Shown here: piece by piece, positions 7,025 to 11,514 of the stretch | Position numbering within the stretch: the first letter of the stretch is position 1 | Layout: every line of letters starts with the position of its first letter | Assembly (NCBI GenBank): GCA_021813085.1 | Contig: JAKAMA010000038.1 | Coordinates: forward strand, 1 to 11,514 | Source of the DNA: Chloroflexota bacterium | GTDB lineage: Bacteria; Chloroflexota; Dehalococcoidia; DSTF01; JACRBR01 | DNA: 11,514 bases | Reading direction: 5' to 3' | Program-made: the position numbers and the translations under genes | The notes under the pieces: generated by a model | Told to the model about the DNA's origin: nothing | Databases searched by the model: none | What the model saw: only the letters and a program-made list of their open reading frames with translations

Positions 7025-7414
7025 TCACGGCCCGCGTTCCTGCTCGTCCGGGTGCACGACCTCGTCGACCCACTCGGCGGCGGTGTCGCCACGCGTTCGC
7101 GCCTTGTCGCGTGCCTTGATCCGCCGTGCGACGATCACGTTGGTCACGAACACGTGCGCGAGCACGTAGCCTGCCCCGAGCAGCGCCACGATGCGAAGCG
7201 CGGTGCCCGCGTCCGACGCCGGCGGGTTGAAGAGGCTGTCCACCAGCAGCCCTGCGACGAACGCGGCCAACACCGGGAAGGTGCGCCACTTCCACTCCGG
7301 GAGGTTGGGCGCGCGGCGCACCGGGGCTTCGGCGGCCGTCGCTTTCTCCTTGTCCGCCGTGCGGCTTCGCGGCCTTCGCCGCGTCCGCTTCGATGCTGCG
7401 CTCTTCCCTGGCAT
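7025..7414 (-). CDS. Small two-helix membrane protein with basic N-terminus
   Basis: I do not recognise a named family. The 129-residue protein has a strongly basic, low-complexity N-terminal tail (1-33, with KRTRRRPRSR), a short Trp/Pro-containing linker (NLPEWKWRTFP, 37-47), two hydrophobic helices at about 46-62 and 72-96, and a charged C-terminal tail (about 97-129) that turns acidic near its end. By the positive-inside rule, both tails should be cytoplasmic with a short external loop (NPPASDAG). ATG 7414 is the start; no strong ribosome binding site is visible. The competing + strand frame here encodes Arg/His-rich sequence without domains and is treated as a shadow. It is the third gene of an apparent - strand operon after cca and the zinc-finger gene, 42 nt downstream of the latter. 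Confidence 0.7.
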   Translation of the reverse strand: MPGKSAASKRTRRRPRSRTADKEKATAAEAPVRRAPNLPEWKWRTFPVLAAFVAGLLVDSLFNPPASDAGTALRIVALLGAGYVLAHVFVTNVIVARRIKARDKARTRGDTAAEWVDEVVHPDEQERGP

Positions 7415-7456
7415 CGCTAACCCGACATCACACGCCGCATACGGCCCCGCCGGCGC

Positions 7457-7753
7457 TCACGTGCGCCTCCGGTACCGCCGCGGGCGCGGGCGTGCCGCCG
7501 GACGCGGCCGCACGGGCATCTGGCGGATCTGACGAGGGCCCTTCGTCGGCGATGGCTCGCTGCCGCCGTCCGCGAGGCAGTTGTTGCAGGCGAACTGGAG
7601 CGCCATGTACTGCTCGTCGATCCACACCTGGCCGCAGTCCTTCGCCTCGATATCGTTTCGCTGGTTCAGGTGGTAGCGCTGGTCGCACCAGTTGCAGGCG
7701 GCCGACATGCGCTCGTCGACGGGCTCCCCGCACACGGCGCACCTGAAGGTCAC
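7457..7753 (-). CDS. Small C4HC3 zinc-finger protein with Arg/Pro-rich tail
   Basis: No named family recognised. In the 98-residue protein eight potential zinc ligands are spaced C5-x2-C8-x11-C20-x2-C23-x4-H28-x11-C40-x15-C56-x2-C59. This is the C4HC3 order seen in PHD-like and RING-CH cross-brace fingers, although the H-to-C spacing is longer than the two residues usual there. Residues 65-98 are rich in Arg and Pro (ending RRYRRRT), which suggests nucleic-acid or ribosome contact. GTG at 7753 is chosen because GAGGG (7765-7761) lies 7 nt upstream; an alternative in-frame GTG at 7774 would overlap the cca stop by 11 nt and add seven residues before the finger. It follows cca closely on the same strand, so it is probably co-expressed with it. 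Zinc binding is inferred; a partner or function cannot be named. Confidence 0.75.
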   Translation of the reverse strand: MTFRCAVCGEPVDERMSAACNWCDQRYHLNQRNDIEAKDCGQVWIDEQYMALQFACNNCLADGGSEPSPTKGPRQIRQMPVRPRPAARPRPRRYRRRT

Positions 7754-7760
7754 AGCGCTG

Positions 7761-7765
7761 CCCTC
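7761..7765 (-). promoter_or_regulatory. Ribosome binding site of the zinc-finger gene
   Basis: GAGGG, overlapping the last two bases of the cca stop codon, lies 7 nt before GTG 7753. It favours this start over GTG 7774 and suggests reinitiation by ribosomes finishing cca. Confidence 0.55.
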
Positions 7766-9059
7766 ACTCGCCACCCGGTTCGAACTCCATCATCGAATGC
7801 GCGGCCGTGGAGTCGCGGATGCTCGCCGCGAAGCGGAGGATGAGCGCCCGCTCGTCGTCGCGGTCGCGCGCCCAGCCGTCGAGCCGCGCGGCGCGCACGA
7901 GCTGGAGGCCACGCTGGACCTGTGGGCCTTCCGGTACGCCCATGTCGATCAGGTCATGGCCGTTGAGGATCGGGCGTGCGTCGCGCCACTCCTCAAGGTA
8001 ACGAAGCATGATTTCCCGGGCAATCGCGTTGCCCGTCGTGCGTGCGTAGGCGCCGATCGCCGCGCGCGGATACCGGTCGAGCAGCATCGCCACACCCGAC
8101 GGCTTCAGGTCGGGCCGCCGGAGCAAGTCGCTCACCGCCCGCAGCGCCGCGACGCCCCTGACTGCGGCGGCCTCGTCCCGCTTCAGACGCAGGCGGCGGA
8201 CCACACCCTCCGCGTGCTCCGGAGACGCCCCCGAAGCGAGCAGCGCGAAGCCGTAGGGAGCGCATTCCTTCGCCGCGACTCCCCCGGCAGCGTACGCCTC
8301 ACTCTTCGCCGCGCTCCAGTGGAGCGCTGCCTGCAGCGCCTGGAGTGCGCCCGCCGTGTGCGCGGCCTCCAGCGCGGCACCCGGCGGAGTGTCCGCGAGC
8401 ATCAGCTCGACCTCACGCCGCATCCGCTCGCCGCTGACGGCCTGCAGGTACGGCAGGCCCGACGCGAGCAGCGATGCCGTCCGCGGCTCGATCACGAACT
8501 CCAGGCGAGCGGCGTACCGGAAGGCCCGGAAGGCGCGCGTCGGGTCATCGATGAACGAGCGGGCGTGGAGGACGCGGATGGTCCTTGCCGCGATGTCGGC
8601 GATGCCACCCGACGGGTCGAGCAGCGCAGCCTCGCCGCTGAGGCGCAGCGCCAGGGCGTTGCAGGAAAAGTCCCGGCGCCTGAGGTCGGCCTCGATCGTC
8701 GCCGGCGCCGTCTCCGGCAGCGCGCCCGGCCGCGCGTACGTCTCCGTGCGGGCGGTCGCCACGTCGATGCGAACCCCCCGGACGACCGTGCTCGCCGTCC
8801 CGAACCGCGCGTGCCCGGTGATGCGCGCGCGCGGCAGCGCTGCCCGCAGGATGGCCGGCGCGTCCCCCTCGAGCGTCAGATCGAGGTCGGCGAGTGGTCT
8901 CGCGAGGAGCAGGTCACGGACGCTGCCGCCGACCGCGAAGACGCCGGCCCCGGCGGGCACCGCGGCGATGAGGGCGGCCACCGCCTCGTTGACAGCGGCG
9001 GGCAACAGCGCCGCCAGGCTGCCGCGCAGCACGGCGGGATCGGGCGGTCCGCTGACCAT
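7764..9059 (-). CDS. cca: CCA tRNA nucleotidyltransferase / poly(A) polymerase family (class II)
   Basis: Class II nucleotidyltransferases add CCA, or only part of it, to tRNA 3' ends without a nucleic-acid template. The 431-residue protein shows the head motif GGSVRD (44-49), the metal-binding carboxylates D58 and D60 in ADLDLTLEGD, RRRDFSCNALAL (127-138), the neck with the nucleotide-selecting motif DDPTR (171-175, the EDxxR template position) followed by AFRAFRYAARL, and SGERMRRE (209-216). The tail has the NGHDLIDMGVPEGPQV element (366-381) found in HD-less bacterial members. Some bacterial lineages split the work between CC-adding and A-adding enzymes; I cannot tell from the sequence whether this one adds all three bases. 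ATG 9059 is preceded by CATACT only 5 nt away and by no ribosome binding site, which suggests a leaderless mRNA. It heads the - strand operon. Confidence 0.9.
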   Translation of the reverse strand: MVSGPPDPAVLRGSLAALLPAAVNEAVAALIAAVPAGAGVFAVGGSVRDLLLARPLADLDLTLEGDAPAILRAALPRARITGHARFGTASTVVRGVRIDVATARTETYARPGALPETAPATIEADLRRRDFSCNALALRLSGEAALLDPSGGIADIAARTIRVLHARSFIDDPTRAFRAFRYAARLEFVIEPRTASLLASGLPYLQAVSGERMRREVELMLADTPPGAALEAAHTAGALQALQAALHWSAAKSEAYAAGGVAAKECAPYGFALLASGASPEHAEGVVRRLRLKRDEAAAVRGVAALRAVSDLLRRPDLKPSGVAMLLDRYPRAAIGAYARTTGNAIAREIMLRYLEEWRDARPILNGHDLIDMGVPEGPQVQRGLQLVRAARLDGWARDRDDERALILRFAASIRDSTAAHSMMEFEPGGE

Positions 9060-9064
9060 GTCTC

Positions 9065-9070
9065 AGTATG
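9065..9070 (-). promoter_or_regulatory. Probable -10 box of cca (CATACT), leaderless
   Basis: On the - strand, CATACT in the context GTCATACTGAG lies 5 nt before the cca ATG. Transcription normally starts 6-7 nt after a -10 box, which here falls on or within a base of the ATG. A TTGGCA further up would need a 22-nt spacer, so the -35 is weak or absent. Confidence 0.5.
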
Positions 9071-9157
9071 ACTCGCGCGGCCGGCGAGACGCTGCCAACG
9101 CCCCCACAGGCGACGGCCGGCGGCCCTGAATCGAATCTGGAGACAGGGATGATGCGC

Positions 9158-9186
9158 TTGATCGTTCCCGGATCGCACGCTAGACT
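9158..9186 (+). promoter_or_regulatory. Sigma70-type promoter of hppA
   Basis: TTGATC (9158-9163) and TAGACT (9181-9186) are separated by exactly 17 nt, the best-formed promoter in the window. Expected start is near 9193, leaving a leader of about 80 nt. It lies in the 214-nt divergent region between cca and hppA, whose remaining sequence (about 9071-9157) shows nothing else I can support. Confidence 0.7.
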
Positions 9187-9199
9187 CACGGCGCTTATG

Positions 9200-9220
9200 C
9201 GGAGGTGCGCTGCGCCTCCG
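9200..9220 (+). promoter_or_regulatory. Stem-loop at the 5' end of the hppA leader
   Basis: CGGAGGTGC (9200-9208) pairs with GCGCCTCCG (9212-9220): a nine-pair stem with one G-U pair and a GCT loop, followed by TTTGTGTG. The 3' arm holds CCTCC (9215-9219), complementary both to its own 5' arm GGAGG and to the hppA ribosome binding site. It could cap the mRNA 5' end, act as an attenuator or control translation. Confidence 0.55.
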
Positions 9221-9245
9221 TTTGTGTGTCTGGCGCTGACGTCCG

Positions 9246-9262
9246 CCGTCCCCGGTGGACGG
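9246..9262 (+). promoter_or_regulatory. Second leader stem-loop touching the hppA ribosome binding site
   Basis: CCGTCC (9246-9251) pairs perfectly with GGACGG (9257-9262) around a CCGGT loop. The last two bases of the stem are the first two of the hppA Shine-Dalgarno sequence, so its folding could affect ribosome access. Confidence 0.45.
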
Positions 9263-9268
9263 GAGGAG
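9261..9268 (+). promoter_or_regulatory. Strong ribosome binding site of hppA
   Basis: GGGAGGAG, 5 nt before ATG 9274, is the strongest Shine-Dalgarno sequence in the window and fixes the hppA start. Confidence 0.85.
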
Positions 9269-9273
9269 ATCCG

Positions 9274-11514
9274 ATGGAACTCGTCTGGTTGGTACCTGCC
9301 GCGGGTCTGGCAGCGGTGCTCTTCGCGCTGTGGCTCGCGCGCGACGTGCTCAGCCGCGACACCGGCACCCCGGCCATGCAGGAGATCTCCGGCATGATCT
9401 TCGAAGGGGCGATGGCGTTCCTCTCGCGCCAGTATCGCACCATCGCCATGCTCGCGGTCGTCACCGCGGTCGCGATCGCCATCATCGTCGGCTCGATCTC
9501 GAACGGTGTGAGCCCGGTCGTGTTCGACAGGACAACGGGCGTGCTCGGGTTCTCGAAGCAGCAGGCGATCGGGCGCTGGGAGGAGGGGCTCCTCACCGGC
9601 ATCGCCTTCCTCGTGGGCGCGGCCTGCTCGGCGCTCGCGGGCTATATCGGCATGTTCATTGCGGTCCGCTCGAATCTGCGGACGGCCGCGGCGGCCCAGA
9701 AGAGCCTCCGGGACGCCATCACCGTGTCGCTGCGCGGTGGCGCGGTCTCCGGCTTCCTCGTGGTCGCGCTGAGTCTGCTCGGCGTGTCGGGCATCTTCCT
9801 CGTGTACAGCCGCATCCTGGGTAACCCGCCGCAGATTGCGCCGTTCCTGATCGTTGGGTTCGGCTTCGGCGCCAGCTTCGTCGCACTCTTCGCCCAGCTC
9901 GGCGGCGGCATCTACACGAAGGCGGCCGATGTCGGCGCTGACCTCGTCGGCAAGGTCGAAGCTGGCATCCCCGAAGACGACCCGCGCAACGCCGCCGTCG
10001 TCGCCGACCTCGTGGGTGACAACGTCGGTGACTGCGCCGGCCGTGGCGCCGACCTCTTCGAGTCGATGTCGGCCGAGAACATCGGCGCCATGATCCTCGG
10101 GATCGCTATCTACCAGGTCACCGGCAAGATCGACTGGATCATGTTCCCGCTGGTGTTGCGGTCATTCGGGATCATCGCCACGATCGTCGGCCTCACATCC
10201 GTGCCCTTCTTCACCGACCCGAACCCGAAGAGTACGCAGGACCCGATGACGCCGCTCAACTACGGCTTTTACGTGGTGTCGGCGCTGTCGGTCGTGGGGC
10301 TGTTCATCGCGACCTACGTAATGCTCGGCAGCGCGTGGTACTGGTTCTTCTTCTGCGGCATCATCGGCATCGCGACGGGCATCGCATTCGTGTACATCAC
10401 GCAGTACTACACATCAGGCTCGTGGCGTCCGGTGCAGGAGATCGCCAACGCGTCGCGGACCGGGCCGGCTACCAACATCATCATCGGCACGGCCGTGGGG
10501 TTCGAGACCACGGCGCTGACCGCGATCGCGATCGGCCTCGCGCTCGTTGGCTCGTTCTCACTCGGATCGCAGGCGGATCTGGGCCCCGCGATTCCGGGCT
10601 TCACGACGGGCATCTTCGGCACCGCCGTCGCCACGATGGGCATGCTGATGTCGGCCGCGTACATCCTGAGCATGGACACCTTCGGGCCGATCACGGACAA
10701 CGCCGGCGGCATCACCGAGATGTCCGGCGCACCGGAGAGTGCCCGCGAGATCACCGACAAGCTCGATGCGGTCGGCAACACGACCAAGGCACTGACGAAG
10801 GGGTACGCCGTTGCTTCCGCGGGCCTGGCAGCGTTCCTGCTCTTCTCGGCCTTCCTCGACAAGATCAAGGAGCGGCTCGGCATCCCGCTGACCGCGGAGC
10901 TCCCCATCGACCTCTCGAAGGTCGACGTCTTCGTCGGCGGCCTGCTTGGCGTCATGCTCGTGTTCCTGTTCAGCTCGCTCGCCATCCGCGCGGTGGGCAA
11001 CGCCGCCAGCGCCATCATCGAGGAGGTGCGGCGCCAGTTCCGCAACGACCCGGGCATCATGGCCGGGACGTCTCGACCGGACTACGCGGCCGCGGTGGAC
11101 ATCACGGCCCGCGCCGCGCTGCGCCAGATGATCGCGCCGGGGGTGCTCGCCGTCGGCCTGCCCGTCGCGGTGGGCCTCATCTTCCGGTTCGCCCGCAATG
11201 ACAACGTCGTCGTCAACGGCATCACGTACAACCATGCGTCCGGGTGGCTTGCGGTCGCCGGCGTGCTGATCATCGGCACCATCGGTGGCATCCTCATGGC
11301 GACGGTGCTGAACAACGGCGGCGGCGCCTGGGACAACGCGAAGAAGTTCATCGAGTCCGGCGGTCTCAAGGAGCTGCCCGTGCCTGCCGCCGTCGGCGCA
11401 GGCAGCAGCGAGCCCGTCGCGCCCGGCGCGGGCGACCTGAAGGTCCTCGGCAAAGGGAGCGAAGCGCACAAGGCCGCGGTCGTCGGTGACACCGTCGGCG
11501 ACCCGTTCAAGAGA
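9274..11514 (+). CDS. hppA: Membrane-bound proton-translocating pyrophosphatase, K+-independent type (3' end outside window)
   Basis: This integral membrane enzyme couples hydrolysis of pyrophosphate to ion pumping. The frame is open to the window edge; 747 residues are visible, so only a short C-terminal piece should be missing. The substrate site is clear: DVGADLVGKVE (219-229), DDPRN (235-239), DNVGDCAGRGADLFES (249-264), DTFGPITDNAGG (468-479), DNAKK (687-691) and GDTVGDPFK (738-746). GNTTKALTKG (501-510) carries K505 and T508, the residues that mark the K+-independent subfamily (K+-dependent members have Ala at the first). E263, one helix turn before the plant gate glutamate position, fits bacterial H+ pumps; proton rather than sodium transport is inferred from the subfamily. 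About 16 hydrophobic helices are expected, and many are visible. ATG 9274 has GGGAGGAG 5 nt upstream. The last visible codon, AGA (Arg747), stands where the family has a catalytic Asp. Confidence 0.96.
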   Translation, partial: MELVWLVPAAGLAAVLFALWLARDVLSRDTGTPAMQEISGMIFEGAMAFLSRQYRTIAMLAVVTAVAIAIIVGSISNGVSPVVFDRTTGVLGFSKQQAIGRWEEGLLTGIAFLVGAACSALAGYIGMFIAVRSNLRTAAAAQKSLRDAITVSLRGGAVSGFLVVALSLLGVSGIFLVYSRILGNPPQIAPFLIVGFGFGASFVALFAQLGGGIYTKAADVGADLVGKVEAGIPEDDPRNAAVVADLVGDNVGDCAGRGADLFESMSAENIGAMILGIAIYQVTGKIDWIMFPLVLRSFGIIATIVGLTSVPFFTDPNPKSTQDPMTPLNYGFYVVSALSVVGLFIATYVMLGSAWYWFFFCGIIGIATGIAFVYITQYYTSGSWRPVQEIANASRTGPATNIIIGTAVGFETTALTAIAIGLALVGSFSLGSQADLGPAIPGFTTGIFGTAVATMGMLMSAAYILSMDTFGPITDNAGGITEMSGAPESAREITDKLDAVGNTTKALTKGYAVASAGLAAFLLFSAFLDKIKERLGIPLTAELPIDLSKVDVFVGGLLGVMLVFLFSSLAIRAVGNAASAIIEEVRRQFRNDPGIMAGTSRPDYAAAVDITARAALRQMIAPGVLAVGLPVAVGLIFRFARNDNVVVNGITYNHASGWLAVAGVLIIGTIGGILMATVLNNGGGAWDNAKKFIESGGLKELPVPAAVGAGSSEPVAPGAGDLKVLGKGSEAHKAAVVGDTVGDPFKR

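Noticed and set aside
7692..9071. 459-codon + strand open frame opposite cca
   Set aside because: Arg/His-rich low-complexity translation without domains; the - strand cca frame has all family motifs.
9197..9397. ATG at 9197, about 4 nt after the expected hppA transcript start, opening a 66-codon frame that overlaps the hppA start out of frame
   Set aside because: The peptide is low-complexity and its codons overlap the hppA leader hairpin and hppA itself. A regulatory upstream frame is conceivable in a leaderless-capable cell, but nothing else supports it.
10335..11201. 288-codon + strand frame within hppA
   Set aside because: Out-of-frame reading of hppA, giving His/Arg-rich sequence only.
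1..11514. tRNA genes, CRISPR repeats, transposon ends, phage or toxin-antitoxin genes
   Set aside because: None seen: no regularly spaced repeats, no cloverleaf with a CCA-like end, no transposase or integrase motifs, and base composition looks even across the window.

Overview
This is an 11.5 kb chromosomal window of very GC-rich bacterial DNA, densely coding, with short or negative gene spacing and no rRNA, tRNA, CRISPR array, insertion sequence or phage gene that I can see. The gene set (a G5/3D cell-wall protein, rsmA, ispE, a PHP phosphoesterase, an exonuclease-fused dinG, a class II tRNA nucleotidyltransferase and a K+-independent membrane pyrophosphatase) is ordinary housekeeping. High GC, a 3D-rsmA-ispE order, apparently leaderless genes with TANACT -10 boxes and a K+-independent hppA suggest a Chloroflexota bacterium (perhaps Dehalococcoidia or Thermomicrobia-like) or another GC-rich monoderm. 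This assignment is inference, made without any database search.

Left part, + strand (1-2769): the 3' end of a G5/3D-domain wall protein gene, then rsmA (16S rRNA dimethyltransferase), ispE (MEP-pathway kinase) and a four-helix membrane protein of unknown function. Every junction overlaps (44, 4 and 1 nt), so this looks like one translationally coupled operon.

Middle, + strand (2770-6982): a PHP-domain phosphoesterase behind its own -10 box, with almost no leader. Next is a long dinG encoding a DEDDh exonuclease, an XPD-like helicase and a complete four-cysteine Fe-S set, followed by a GNAT acetyltransferase whose GTG start overlaps the dinG stop by 4 nt. A perfect 8-bp GC hairpin lies between the GNAT gene and the convergent - strand genes.

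Right part: a - strand operon (9059 down to 7025) of cca-type nucleotidyltransferase, a 98-residue C4HC3 zinc-finger protein with an Arg/Pro-rich tail, and a two-helix membrane protein. Diverging from it on the + strand is hppA (9274 to the window edge), a near-complete proton-pumping pyrophosphatase with a clear promoter and a structured leader of about 80 nt.

I found no clearly new defence or mobile system. The least explained parts are the zinc-finger and membrane-protein genes behind cca, the hppA leader with two GGAGG copies competing for one CCTCC, and the unexpected last visible codon of hppA.
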